DNA from: Kitasatospora aureofaciens
GTDB taxonomy: Bacteria; Actinomycetota; Actinomycetes; Streptomycetales; Streptomycetaceae
Assembly: GCF_001188955.3 (NCBI RefSeq)
Contig: NZ_JPRF03000014.1
Span: 1 to 64,000, forward strand
Direction: 5' to 3'
Length of the DNA: 64,000 nt
Below are positions 11,035 through 19,990 of the stretch, one piece after another. The notes under the pieces are model-generated. The model was not told the DNA's origin. It did no database searches and saw only the letters and a list, made by a program, of their open reading frames with translations. Within the stretch, counting starts at the first letter, position 1, and every line of letters begins with the position of its first letter. The position numbers were made by a program, and so were the translations under genes.

Positions 11035-12430
11035 GGGCGTGTAAGCGATCTCGTGTAAGTGCCTCGTAGTTATCGGATGCTGAGCCGGTCCTCGAAGAAG
11101 AGCGAGAACTGGTTCAGCGCCTCCTTCCAGTGTGCGGCGACGTGGTTGATGTCGCGGGCCCTGGGACTGATCTGCTCCTGGACGGCGAGCGAGGTAGATC
11201 ACCTTCAACGCGGCCTGTTCCGAGGGGAAATGACCGCGGTTGCGGGTGGCCTTCCGCAGTCGGGAGTTCATCGACTCGACCATGTTCGTGGAGTACACGA
11301 CCTTCCTTATCGCGGCTGGGAACGCGCGGTAGGGCGTGAACTCGCCCCAGGCCGCCCTCCAGGTGCGGACCACGGCCGGATAGCGTTCGCCGAGCTCGGA
11401 AGCGGCCAGCTCGTCCAGGGCCTGCTCGGCCGCCTGCTCGGTCGGCGCGCCGTAGATCGCCCGCAGCGCCGGCACCAGGGCGCAGTGGTCCCTGCCCGAG
11501 GACAGCCGCAGCGAGGCGCGAATCAGGTGGATCACACAGGTCTGCACCGTCGCCCGCGGCCAGGTGGCCGTCACCGCGTCCGGTAGCCCCTTCAGGCCGT
11601 CGCAGCAGACGGTGCACACGTCCTCGACACCTCGGTTGCGCAGTTCGGTCAGCACCGTCATCCAGGCGGTGGCGCCCTCGCCCTCGGCGCCGATCCACAG
11701 GCCCAGGACGTCCTTGCGGCCGTCAATGTCCACCCCGACCGCCACGTAGACGGGCTTCGAACTCACCGATCCGGAGCGGATTTTCACCCACAGGGAGTCG
11801 ATGTAGATGATCGGCCAAACAGCGTCCAGCGGCCGGTTCTGCCAGGCGGCCAGCTCGTCCGTCACGGCATCGGTGACTTTGCTGATCGGGTCGGCGCTGA
11901 CGTCGACACCGTAGATCCGGGCGAGGTGGGAGCGGATGTCGCGCACCGACATCCCGCGCGCGTACAGCGACAGGATCCGCTCGGTGAAGCCGGCCAGACG
12001 CCGCGCGTTCTTCGGGATCAGCCGGGGCTCGAACTCGCCGTTGCGATCCCTGGGCACCGCGACCGTCACCGCCCCGACATCGGTCAGCACGGTCTTCGGC
12101 GACGTCCCGTTGCGGCTGTTGCCCCAGCCACGGCCAGCCGGATCATGCTTCTCGTAGCCCAGGTGCTCGGTCATCTCCGCGTCCAGGGCCCGCTCCAGCA
12201 CCGCCCGGGTGACCTGGGTCAGCAGCCCGCCCTCGCCCAGCAGGGCCGCACCCGAGGCGTCGGCACGGTCCATCAACCGCTCGACGACCTCGTCCACCAA
12301 CCGCTCATCGACCAGCTCGACGACCGGCCCTTCCTTCTCGCCCATGTCCTGTCCCGGCCGGCCCGAGCCCTCAGCCGGGCCCAGACCAGCCTCCCAGATC
12401 ACGGACTTGCACGAACTTTCTCACGCTCCC
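11035..12430 (-). mobile_element. IS256-family insertion sequence, 1396 bp
   Basis: The element is bounded by imperfect terminal inverted repeats: GGGCGTGTAAGCGATCTCGT at 11035 and, read inward from the other end, GGGAGCGTGAGAAAGTTCGT at 12430. About 19 of the first 28 positions match. It carries one transposase gene on the reverse strand. The element lies inside the last codons of the NCS1 permease and is flanked by a perfect 48-bp direct repeat instead of the 8-9 bp usual for this family. Confidence 0.88.
11070..12345 (-). pseudogene. IS256/Mutator-family transposase with a 4-bp duplication frameshift
   Basis: DDE transposase: Asp in IYIDSLWVKI, Asp in VCCDGLKGL and Glu in NMVESMNSRLRKATR are present, as is the N-terminal LGYEKHDPAGRGWGNSRNG region. 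The frame is lost after KVIYLA because CGAG is duplicated at 11186-11193. The shifted frame resumes the expected C-terminus (RDINHVAAHWKEALNQFSLF, EDRLSIR) and stops at 11070. Removing 4 bp gives a normal product of about 423 residues. The unshifted frame runs on through the IS end. The catalytic core is upstream of the break, but loss of the C-terminal helices probably inactivates it. Confidence 0.88.
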
Positions 12431-13935
12431 GTCCGCCGCATCAGCAGGGCGTACACCGCTGCCGCCACCACGATCCCCACCGGTAGGGCCAGGTCCACGC
12501 CGGTCAGGGCGGCTACCGGGCCGGTGTAGAGGGTGTCGACGCAGAGGGCGGAGGTGACTACGCCTGCGGCCAGGGCGAGGGCGCCGGCCGGGTTGATGCC
12601 AGCGCGGTACCAGAAAGGGCTGCTGCCCGGGGTTTCGTCGGTGAGGGCCCGGCCGTCGTAGTGGTTGCGGCGGAGCAGAATGTCGGTGGCGTAGATGGCG
12701 GTGCTGGGGCCGAGGAGGACGACGGTCAGCTGGAGCACGTTGCTGACGGTGTCGAGGAAGTTGGAGACCAGCAGGGCGTAGAGGGTCAGCGCGACGGCGA
12801 CCGTGCCGTCCACGAGGACGCTGAGCGTGCGGCGGATGCGGATGCCGACGGCCTGCAGGGCGAGGCCCGCGCTGTAGGCGGTGAGGGCGTTGACGGCGAT
12901 GGTTCCGATGACCAGGGAGAGCAGGAACACCGGGTTGAACCAGCCGGGCAGGATCTTCTGGAGCGCGGCCTGCGGGTCGGCCATGTCGACGGCGCTGGCC
13001 CCGAGCACGCCGAGGCCACCGACCACGACGCTGGGCAGGAACCCGCCGAGGGCGGTCCATCCGAGGACGGCGCGCGGGGAGGTGGTGGCCGGCAGGTAGC
13101 GGGAGAAGTCGGCGCTGGTGGTGTACGAGAGCGGACCGGAGGCGATCAGAGTGATGCCCGCCAGGACGGCTGCCCACAGCCCGCCGCCGGTGAGCGGCTC
13201 GGGCTGGCTCCAGCCGAAGTCGGCGTGCCGCAGGATCGCGTACCCGACGACGGCGAAGGCGGCGGCGAGGGCCAGGGTGATCGGGAGGTAGAGCCGCACG
13301 ATCATGGCGTGTCCGTAGACGCTGATGGTGAGGGTGACCACCACGATCGCGATGACGATCACGATCTTGATCGGGGTGTTCGGCGTGATCCCGACCTGCT
13401 CGGCGAGGGAGAACGCCGCCACGGCCGCCGCCGCGAGGTTCAGCGCGAAGTAGCAGACGGAGATCATCCACCCGGTGACGGCGTTGTTCACCCGGTTGCC
13501 CCGGACGCCGTACATGGCGCGGGTGATCACCTCGCTGGGCGCCCCGGCGGCCGGGCCGGATACGGCGAGCAGCCCGGTGCTCAGCCAGAACAGGTTGCCG
13601 GCCACGACCACCGCGAAGGCCTGCCAGAGGCTGAGCCCGGTCAGGACGAGGGCGCCGCCGACGACGAGGTTCAGGTAGTTGACGTTGGCCGCTGCCCAGA
13701 CCGAGAAGAGTTCGCGGGCGCGGCCTCGCCGTTCGCCCTCCGGGATGTGGTCGATGCCGTGGACCTCGACCCGGCCGCTCCGATCCTGCTCCGACGGGGA
13801 AACCGAGGACGGCGAGGACGGCGAGGACGGCGAGGACGGCGAGAACGGCGGGGCCTGCTGGGCCTGCTGGGCCTGCTGGGCCGGTGGTCCGGCGGGGGAG
13901 TCGGACTGGGGATGGTCCGGAAGTGTGGACGCCAT
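12421..13935 (-). CDS. NCS1-family purine/cytosine permease
   Basis: 504-residue, 12-TM permease. After a Ser/Pro- and Gln-rich cytosolic N-terminus (about residues 1-60) come HGIDHIPEGERRGRARELFSVW and ANVNYLNLVVGGAL, hallmarks of cytosine/purine permeases, then STGLLAVSGPAAGAPSEVITR and SADFSRYLPATTSPRAV. Start ATG 13935 has GGAGG 7 nt upstream. Likely imports a nucleobase or related heterocycle, consistent with the amidohydrolase and TetR beside it. The last two codons and stop (Gly-Ala-stop) come from the IS end. The native tail would have been AAARERA, so about seven residues were replaced by two. Probably still functional. Confidence 0.9.
   Translation of the reverse strand: MASTLPDHPQSDSPAGPPAQQAQQAQQAPPFSPSSPSSPSSPSSVSPSEQDRSGRVEVHGIDHIPEGERRGRARELFSVWAAANVNYLNLVVGGALVLTGLSLWQAFAVVVAGNLFWLSTGLLAVSGPAAGAPSEVITRAMYGVRGNRVNNAVTGWMISVCYFALNLAAAAVAAFSLAEQVGITPNTPIKIVIVIAIVVVTLTISVYGHAMIVRLYLPITLALAAAFAVVGYAILRHADFGWSQPEPLTGGGLWAAVLAGITLIASGPLSYTTSADFSRYLPATTSPRAVLGWTALGGFLPSVVVGGLGVLGASAVDMADPQAALQKILPGWFNPVFLLSLVIGTIAVNALTAYSAGLALQAVGIRIRRTLSVLVDGTVAVALTLYALLVSNFLDTVSNVLQLTVVLLGPSTAIYATDILLRRNHYDGRALTDETPGSSPFWYRAGINPAGALALAAGVVTSALCVDTLYTGPVAALTGVDLALPVGIVVAAAVYALLMRRTGA
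12431..12478. repeat. 48-bp direct repeat, right copy
   Basis: Identical to 10987-11034; begins at the base after the right IS end and lies in the permease coding sequence. Confidence 0.9.
13804..13878. repeat. 9-bp coding minisatellites in the permease N-terminus
   Basis: Four perfect CGAGGACGG units plus a fifth with one change (13804-13848), then three GGCCTGCTG units (13852-13878). They encode Ser-Ser-Pro and Gln-Ala-Gln type repeats of the cytosolic leader, which can probably vary in length without harm. Confidence 0.85.
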
Positions 13936-13971
13936 TGGGGGCCCTCCGTGGGGGTGTCGTGCCCACCTGCT

Positions 13972-13998
13972 TGCTTATTGGTCGCACACTCAATAGCA
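13972..13998. promoter_or_regulatory. TetR-type operator between permease and tetR
   Basis: Dyad TGC-TATTG (13972-13980, with one extra T between the two blocks) / CAATA-GCA (13991-13998) around a 10-nt core, in the 71-bp gap between the divergent genes and 8 bp from the regulator start. Position and symmetry suggest the site by which the TetR protein controls both genes. Confidence 0.6.
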
Positions 13999-14006
13999 TC
14001 CGGCAC

Positions 14007-14639
14007 ATGACGTCAAGCGTTCAGCGCAAACGGATCCGGAAGTCCCCCGACGACCGCCGGGCGGAGATCGTCGAGGCCGCCGCCACCGTCGCACTCACCG
14101 AGGGCCTGGAGTGCATCACGCTGCGCCGGATCGCCGAGCAGCTGGACGTCAGACCCGGCCTGATCAGCCACTACTTCCCGGCCGTGGAGGACCTGGTCGC
14201 CGAGGCCTTCGGCAGCGCCGCCACCGCCGAACTGGAGACGCTGCTGCCCGCCGACCCGCCGGACGGGTCCCCGCTGAACCACCTCGCCCGGTTCTTCGCC
14301 CGCACCACCGGCCCGGCCTACGACGACATGAGCCGGCTCTGGCTCAACGCCCGCCACCTCAGCCGCTACCGCCCGGTCCTGCGCGAGCGGGTCCTCGGCC
14401 AGGAGTCGCTGTGGCGGGGCCGCCTCACCGCCGTCGTGCGGGCGGGCGTCGACCAGGGCCAGTTCCGCACCGAGGACGCGCAGCTGGCGGCCGTCCTGAT
14501 CCTGGTCGTGATCGACGGCCTCGCCTCCCACGCCAACACCGGTCTGGGCAACCACCCGCCGTCCGTCACCCGGCTGGCCGCCGCCACCGCCGAACGCGAA
14601 CTCGGCCTGCCGGACGGCGCCCTCGCCCCAACCTCCTGA
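14007..14639 (+). CDS. TetR/AcrR-family transcriptional regulator
   Basis: 210 residues. The HTH is in the first 65 residues (RRAEIVEAAATVALTEGLECITLRRIAEQLDVRPGLISHYF), followed by an all-helical ligand domain resembling regulators with the TetR_C_6-like fold. It starts at ATG 14007, diverges from the NCS1 permease over a short operator-bearing gap, and is followed 82 bp later by the amidohydrolase on the same strand. The context suggests a substrate-responsive repressor of uptake and hydrolysis of one compound. Confidence 0.9.
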   Translation: MTSSVQRKRIRKSPDDRRAEIVEAAATVALTEGLECITLRRIAEQLDVRPGLISHYFPAVEDLVAEAFGSAATAELETLLPADPPDGSPLNHLARFFARTTGPAYDDMSRLWLNARHLSRYRPVLRERVLGQESLWRGRLTAVVRAGVDQGQFRTEDAQLAAVLILVVIDGLASHANTGLGNHPPSVTRLAAATAERELGLPDGALAPTS

Positions 14640-14721
14640 CCCGCTCCCAGCCCCACCTCCCCAGCCCCCACCTCCCGGCCCCCACCTCCCCCACCTCCCC
14701 CGCACCACCGCTGGAGCCGAA

Positions 14722-16371
14722 GTGCGCACCTCCCTCGTCCTCCTCTCCGCCCGCCTGCTCGACCCCGCGTCCGGCGGCTTCCTCCCCCAGACGGCACTCG
14801 CCGTGGTGGACGGCCGGATCGCCGCCCTCGGCGACGACCGAGCGATCCGCGAACTCGCCGGCGCCGCAACGACGGTGATCGACCTCAAGGGCGCCGTGGT
14901 CACCCCGGGCCTGGTCGACGGCCATCTGCACCCGGTCACCGGCGCCGAGCTCACCCATGGTCTGGACCTCTCCGGATGCACCGACCTGCCGTCCGTCCGC
15001 GACGCCCTCGCCGCAGAGGTCGGCACCCTCGCCCGGGGCGCCTGGCTGCACGCCTGGGGCCTGGACCCGAACGTCTTCGGCGACCGCCCGGTCGAGGCCG
15101 CCGCCCTCTCCCCCGTGCTGGACGGCGTCCCGGCGCTGCTCCAGCTCTTCGACGCCCACTCCATGCTCGCCAGCCCGCGCGCCCTGGAACTGGCCGGCGT
15201 CGACGGCCCACGCGCCTTCGCCCAGGCCGCCGAGGTGGTCTGCGACGCCGACGGCCGCCCGACCGGCCTGCTGCTGGAGGACGCGGCCTGCGAGCTGGTG
15301 GAACGCGCCGCCCCGCAGCCCACCCGCGCCGAGCGCCGCGAGCGCCTGGCCGCCGCCCTGCGCGCGATGGCCGCGAGCGGCCTCACCGGCGGCCACGCGA
15401 TGGACGCGGGCGGCGACAGCCTCGACCTCTACACCGAGCTCGACCGGGCCGGCGAACTGCCGCTGCGGCTGCGGGTCGCCCCCTGGTGCCAGCCCGGCGC
15501 GGACCGGGACGGGCTGCGCGAACTGGTCGAACTGCAGGGTCGAGGCGGCGAGTTGTGGCGGGTGGACGGCGTCAAGCTGTTCATGGACGGCACGATCGAC
15601 AACGGCACCGCCTGGCTGGAGCGGCCGGACTGCCACGGCGAGTCCACCCACGCCTTCTGGCCCGACCCGGCGCACTACACCCAGGTGATCGAGGAGCTGC
15701 ACCGGGCCGGGGTGCCGACCGCCACCCACGCGATCGGCGACGCGGCCGTCCGCCACGCCCTGGACGCCATCGCCAAGGCGACCGCGAACGGGGCCGCCAA
15801 CGAGACGAACAGCACGCCAAGCCCCGTCCGCCACCGGATCGAGCACATCGAGACCGTCCCGGACGACGTGGTGCGCCGCTTCGCCGGGCTGGGCGTGATC
15901 GCCTCCATGCAGCCGACCCACTGCTGCGACTTCACCCGCGCCGACCACACCGACAACTGGTCCCGCCGCCTGGGCGAGGAGCGCGCCGACCGCGCCTGGC
16001 GCTGCCGTGACCTGTGGGACGCAGGTGCCACCGTCGTCCTCGGTTCCGACTGGCCGATCGCCCCCTACCCCCCGCTGGGCGTCATGGCGGGTGCCCGCCA
16101 CCGCCGCCCCACCCGCGACCTCTCCCAGCCCCCGCACAACCCCGGCCAGGCGCTCACCGCCCTGGAGGCGCTGCGCGCGATGACCGTCAACGCGGCCTTC
16201 GCGGCGGGCGAGGAGCAGCTGGCGGGCCGGATCGCCGTCGGTCACCGCGCCGACCTCACCGTCCTCGCGGCCGACCCGCTCTCCACTCCTGCCACCGAAC
16301 TCGCCGAGGTCCCGGTCCTGCTCACCGTCCTGGACGGCCGCCCCACCCACCGCGCCGACCGGCTCTCCTGA
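14722..16371 (+). CDS. YtcJ-like metal-dependent amidohydrolase
   Basis: 549-residue amidohydrolase. The composite beta-sandwich N-terminus is followed by PGLVDGHLHP (metal HxH near residue 67), VDGVKLFMDGTIDNGTA (conserved Lys region), ATHAIGDAAV, HRIEHIE and GSDWPIAPYPP (catalytic Asp). The C-terminal segment GRIAVGHRADLTVLAADP is typical of the family. GTG 14722 has GGAG about 7 nt upstream. Members hydrolyse amide or imine bonds of small molecules; the specific substrate is unknown. Beside an NCS1 permease and TetR it probably acts on an imported heterocycle. A C-rich repeat of CCCACCTC units lies just upstream (14650-14700). Confidence 0.9.
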   Translation: MRTSLVLLSARLLDPASGGFLPQTALAVVDGRIAALGDDRAIRELAGAATTVIDLKGAVVTPGLVDGHLHPVTGAELTHGLDLSGCTDLPSVRDALAAEVGTLARGAWLHAWGLDPNVFGDRPVEAAALSPVLDGVPALLQLFDAHSMLASPRALELAGVDGPRAFAQAAEVVCDADGRPTGLLLEDAACELVERAAPQPTRAERRERLAAALRAMAASGLTGGHAMDAGGDSLDLYTELDRAGELPLRLRVAPWCQPGADRDGLRELVELQGRGGELWRVDGVKLFMDGTIDNGTAWLERPDCHGESTHAFWPDPAHYTQVIEELHRAGVPTATHAIGDAAVRHALDAIAKATANGAANETNSTPSPVRHRIEHIETVPDDVVRRFAGLGVIASMQPTHCCDFTRADHTDNWSRRLGEERADRAWRCRDLWDAGATVVLGSDWPIAPYPPLGVMAGARHRRPTRDLSQPPHNPGQALTALEALRAMTVNAAFAAGEEQLAGRIAVGHRADLTVLAADPLSTPATELAEVPVLLTVLDGRPTHRADRLS

Positions 16372-16623
16372 CGCGGAACACCGGAAACACCGGCCCCCGG
16401 AGCACCCGGACAACGCGCGGCCCGGTACCAGCATTTCGCCCAACCGTCCAGGTGGCCCCAGGGGAACCGCCCCAGTGCCCCCAGGGGCCCGGGGCGAGTG
16501 GGGAAGCCCCCCGGGAAACCGGGCGGCCCGCCCCAGCGCGCGCCACCCCCTCCTCGGCAGAGGATTCTCTCACCGGCCCACTCAGCCGGACGAGTTGAAC
16601 CGACGAGCCGAGGAGTACCCGTC

Positions 16624-18048
16624 ATGGCCGTGACCCGGAAGCCCACCCACCGGCGGACCCTGCTGGTCGCCACCGCCGGCAGCGCCGTCGCCGCGACCGC
16701 CGCCCTGCTCACCCCGGCCACCACGGCGGCGGCCGCCGGCGCCACACCGGGCCGGCAGGTCGCACCGGGCCCGCAGACCGTACCCGGCCCCCGGACGGTC
16801 CCACCGACCGTCACGGTGACCGAGGAACTGGACCGGATCGCCCACTCCCTGCGGTCCACCGAGCCCGACGCCCCGGCCGGCGGCCTGCGGGCGCTGGGCG
16901 CGATGATCGGCGACGCCCGGGTGGTCGGACTCGGCGAGGCCACCCACGGGTCGCACGAGTTCTTCACCATGAAGCAGCGGGTGTTCCGTTACCTGGTCGA
17001 GGAGAAGGGTTTCACCACCTTCGCCCTGGAGGCCAGTTGGTCGGCCGGCCTGCTGATCGACGCGTACGTCCAGGGCGAGGCCGAGGGCGACGGCGACGCC
17101 CGTCGGCTGGTCCGCCGCACCCTGGCCGGATCGCCCTGGCAGCGGCGGGAGTTCGCCGATCTCATCGAGTGGATGCGCGCCTACAACCGGAGCCACCCGC
17201 AGCGCCCGGTCCATTTCGTGGGCACCGACCTCGGCTTCCCCGGGATCGGCGAGCAGCCCTTCGCCGAGGTCACCGCCTACGTGCGGAAGGCCGCGCCCGC
17301 CTCGCTGTCGAGCGTCGAGCAGCTGTACGCCGGCCTGCGGCCGTTCGACGACGCCATCGGCTACCTGACCCGGGTCCCGCTGCCCCAGCGGCAGCGCAAC
17401 GCGGACCTCGCACAGCAGGCGCTGGACCTGGTCACCGCCGCCGGGAAGGACGGCGACGCGCAGTACGAGTGGGCCGTCCAGCACGCCCGGAACATCGCCC
17501 GGACCTTCGCCTTCTCCACCATGCGGGCCGACGACGCCCCCTCCGTCACCGCCGCGCAGCTGCTCCGCGACCGGGCGATGGCCGACAACACCCTGTGGTG
17601 GCAGCGCCGCCTCGGCGGCAAGGTCCTGCTCTCCGCGCACAACGGCCACATCGGCTACCGGTCGAGCGCCCCGGCGCTGTACCCCACCACCCAGGGTTCC
17701 CACCTGCGCGACGCGCTCGGCGACGGCTACGTCTCCATCGGCTTCACCTTCGGCGGCGGCTCCTTCCTCACCGGGACCGACCCGTTCGCCGGCAACTGGC
17801 AGAGCACCACGGTGCCCCCGGCCACCCTCGGCATGAACGAGTACCTCCTGGACCGGGTCCGCCCCCGCGACTACTACCTCGACCTGCGCCAGGCTCCGCC
17901 CGCCGCCCGCACCTGGCTGGACACTGCCCACCCGACCTACGACGCCGGGACCACCTTCAGTCGCGACCCGCTGCCCACCCTCGCCCTGGGCGCCGGCTAC
18001 GACGTGCTCATCCACCTCCACCGGGTCCGGGCAGCCGAGAAGCTCTGA
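16624..18048 (+). CDS. erythromycin esterase-family protein, exported
   Basis: 474 residues. The N-terminus has a twin-Arg-like signal (HRRTLLVATAGSAVAATAALL then Ala-rich cleavage region). The domain is of the EreA/EreB (erythromycin esterase-like) type: GLGEATHGSHEFFTMKQR with catalytic His, TFALEASWSAGLLIDAY, the FADLIEWMRAYN block and SAHNGHIGY with the second His. EreA/B open macrolide lactones, but most actinomycete homologues are uncharacterised, so macrolide resistance is not established. ATG 16624 follows GAGGAG at about 9 nt. Two upstream in-frame starts would only add low-complexity residues. Confidence 0.88.
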   Translation: MAVTRKPTHRRTLLVATAGSAVAATAALLTPATTAAAAGATPGRQVAPGPQTVPGPRTVPPTVTVTEELDRIAHSLRSTEPDAPAGGLRALGAMIGDARVVGLGEATHGSHEFFTMKQRVFRYLVEEKGFTTFALEASWSAGLLIDAYVQGEAEGDGDARRLVRRTLAGSPWQRREFADLIEWMRAYNRSHPQRPVHFVGTDLGFPGIGEQPFAEVTAYVRKAAPASLSSVEQLYAGLRPFDDAIGYLTRVPLPQRQRNADLAQQALDLVTAAGKDGDAQYEWAVQHARNIARTFAFSTMRADDAPSVTAAQLLRDRAMADNTLWWQRRLGGKVLLSAHNGHIGYRSSAPALYPTTQGSHLRDALGDGYVSIGFTFGGGSFLTGTDPFAGNWQSTTVPPATLGMNEYLLDRVRPRDYYLDLRQAPPAARTWLDTAHPTYDAGTTFSRDPLPTLALGAGYDVLIHLHRVRAAEKL

Positions 18049-18060
18049 CGAGTGCCGCTC

Positions 18061-18095
18061 CCGCCACCCGCCACCCGCCACCCGCCACCCGCCTC
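18061..18095. repeat. 7-bp tandem repeat CCGCCAC
   Basis: Four perfect CCGCCAC units plus a fifth with one change, 12 bp after the stop of the erythromycin-esterase-like gene. Confidence 0.85.
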
Positions 18096-18164
18096 CCGGT
18101 AGAGCTACGCCTGCGCGGCTTCGGCTTCACTGTTGCACGGACCCCTGACGTCTCACCGCCGCGA

Positions 18165-19373
18165 TCAACGACCGGGCCAGGGAACGTCGGTCGCCACCGC
18201 GGCGGAGTAGTCGACCCCCGGCACGGAGAACCCGTACAGCCGCCGCACCTCCGCACAGAACCAGTCGAGGTCGGCGAGACCGGCGACGGTCCCGGTCGTG
18301 GCGGCCTCCCAGCGCTCGGCGACGGCCGCCTGGACGTCATCGGCGAGTTCCCAGCCGTCCAGCCGGATCCGACCCTCCTCGTCCGGGACGAGCGGGGCAG
18401 CGCCGGTGAGCTGGTCCCACAGGGAGGCGAACTGACGCACCGGTGGGACCATGTCCTCGCCCAGGACGCCGCGCAGCAGCCCGGTGTACAGCGCGATCCC
18501 GGGGACGGCGGTGGAGGACTGGGTGACGGCCGCGCCGTTGACGGAGGTCACGGCCCGGCCGCCCACCGTCCTGCCCAGCCGCTCGTTCAGCGTTCGGGCG
18601 GTGGCCTCCAGGTGGAGCTTGGCCGCACCGATGGTGCCCTGCCGGTAGATCGCCGCGGTCAGCGGCGAACCGATGTACGACAGCGCGGCGGTGGCGAAGC
18701 CCTCGCCGAGCAGTCCCCGTCCGGCCAGGTGGTCGATCCAGCGCTCCCAGTCCGCACCGCCCATCACGGCCACGGTCTGCTCGACGTCGTCGCCCTCCGC
18801 CGGCCCGGTCTCCACCTCCCGCACCTCGGGAACGCCCTGTTCGTCGAAGACCAGCGTCCTGGTGCGGTTCGCCCGGCCGATCGGCTTGAGGACGGAGGCG
18901 TACGTGGTGCCGGTGTCCGGATCGGTGCGCCGGGGCGCGGCCACCGAGTGGATCAGGTAGTCCAGCCGGCCGCCGAACCGCTGCTCGATGAGTTCGGCGA
19001 CCTGGTCCTTCATCAGGTCGGAGAACGCGTCACCGTTGAGGAAGACCAGGTCACGACCGGCGGCACGGGCGAGGTCCGCGGTGGCCGCGGTGCGGTACCA
19101 GCCGGCCGTCGCGGTGCGCCGCCCGGAAGGGGCCTTCTCGTAGGAGACCGCTATGCCGCGGATTCCGGCCCGCTTGAGCCCGGCCACGGTGGCCGCCAGC
19201 CCGTACCCGGCCGAGGAGCCCATGATCAGGGCCACCGGCCCCTCCCCCTCCGGGAGTTCGGCGGCGCCGGGGCACGCCTGCCACATGTCCGCCACCAGCC
19301 GCGCGCAGCCAGCCGGGTGGGAGTCGAGGAAGAGGAAGCCCCGGTGACGGGGGGTGAGAACGCGCTCGCTCAC
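18165..19373 (-). CDS. fabV: trans-2-enoyl-CoA/ACP reductase FabV
   Basis: 402 residues. GTG 19373 with AAGGA 8 nt upstream gives the expected N-terminus VSERVLTPRHRGFLFLDSHPAGC. The extended-SDR FabV signature is present: NAD-binding IMGSSAGYGLA, the conserved DYLIHSVAAPRRTDP, and the Y-x8-K active site in IYRQGTIGAAK. The C-terminal lid (FASLWDQL, EEGRIRLDGWEL) is also FabV-like. It reduces enoyl-ACP/CoA with NADH in fatty acid synthesis and is typically insensitive to triclosan. In this lineage it is probably accessory to FabI/InhA. A GGATCT-type repeat (19388-19412) lies just upstream. Confidence 0.93.
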   Translation of the reverse strand: MSERVLTPRHRGFLFLDSHPAGCARLVADMWQACPGAAELPEGEGPVALIMGSSAGYGLAATVAGLKRAGIRGIAVSYEKAPSGRRTATAGWYRTAATADLARAAGRDLVFLNGDAFSDLMKDQVAELIEQRFGGRLDYLIHSVAAPRRTDPDTGTTYASVLKPIGRANRTRTLVFDEQGVPEVREVETGPAEGDDVEQTVAVMGGADWERWIDHLAGRGLLGEGFATAALSYIGSPLTAAIYRQGTIGAAKLHLEATARTLNERLGRTVGGRAVTSVNGAAVTQSSTAVPGIALYTGLLRGVLGEDMVPPVRQFASLWDQLTGAAPLVPDEEGRIRLDGWELADDVQAAVAERWEAATTGTVAGLADLDWFCAEVRRLYGFSVPGVDYSAAVATDVPWPGR

Positions 19374-19627
19374 GATGGCAGTCCTTGGATCTGGATCTGG
19401 AACTGGATCTGGGTCCGGGCCGAAGTCGCGGCCGACGAACGGGCCGCGCCACTCTGGAAGTCTGTGCCAGGACGGCCGCGGCCCGTGGCCCCCGCAAGGG
19501 ACAACGATCAAGAGCCGATCTTGGCGCGTTCCACCACTTCCACCGCGACGGGCAGGCGGCTACGTCCGGCGGCGGACGCAGACCGGCGGCGGACACACGC
19601 CCAGCCCGACCGGCGGCGGGCGCGCAC

Positions 19628-19796
19628 TCAGCCCGACCGTCGGCTCCGGTGGCCGGCCGTGACGTGCCCGGTCAGCCGCTCCCAGTTGCCGGACCCGACG
19701 GCCGCCTTCTCCGCCTCCGTGAAGGGCGCGTTCTCCAGGAACAACCGGGCGACGCCGCCGCTGGTGTCCAGGCACGGGAAGTCGCCGTGCCGGCTC
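19628..19796 (-). pseudogene. C-terminal fragment of an amidohydrolase-like gene
   Basis: A reverse-strand frame reads HGDFPCLDTSGGVARLFLENAPFTEAEKAAVGSGNWERLTGH and stops at 19628-19630. The segment resembles the C-terminus of TIM-barrel metal-dependent hydrolases (amidohydrolase-2 type), where a helix after the last strand ends in a GNxERL motif. Upstream the frame is interrupted and no start is present. About 50 residues remain; the rest of the 19.4-19.99 kb region shows no gene. Confidence 0.45.
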
Positions 19797-19990
19797 TACG
19801 CCCTGATGTACGGCGAGCCCCACCGCTGCACCGACTCGGCCGCCTTCCACGCGGGCATGCGGGACGGCGGCGGTGACGGCCGCGGTGACGGCGACCGGGC
19901 TGCCGGCCGCGCCGACCCTGGTACGGCCGGTCGGCGCAGCGCTCGCCCGCGTGCCGCGGTGCGGCCGGACGGCGCACCTATCGTGGGCTG

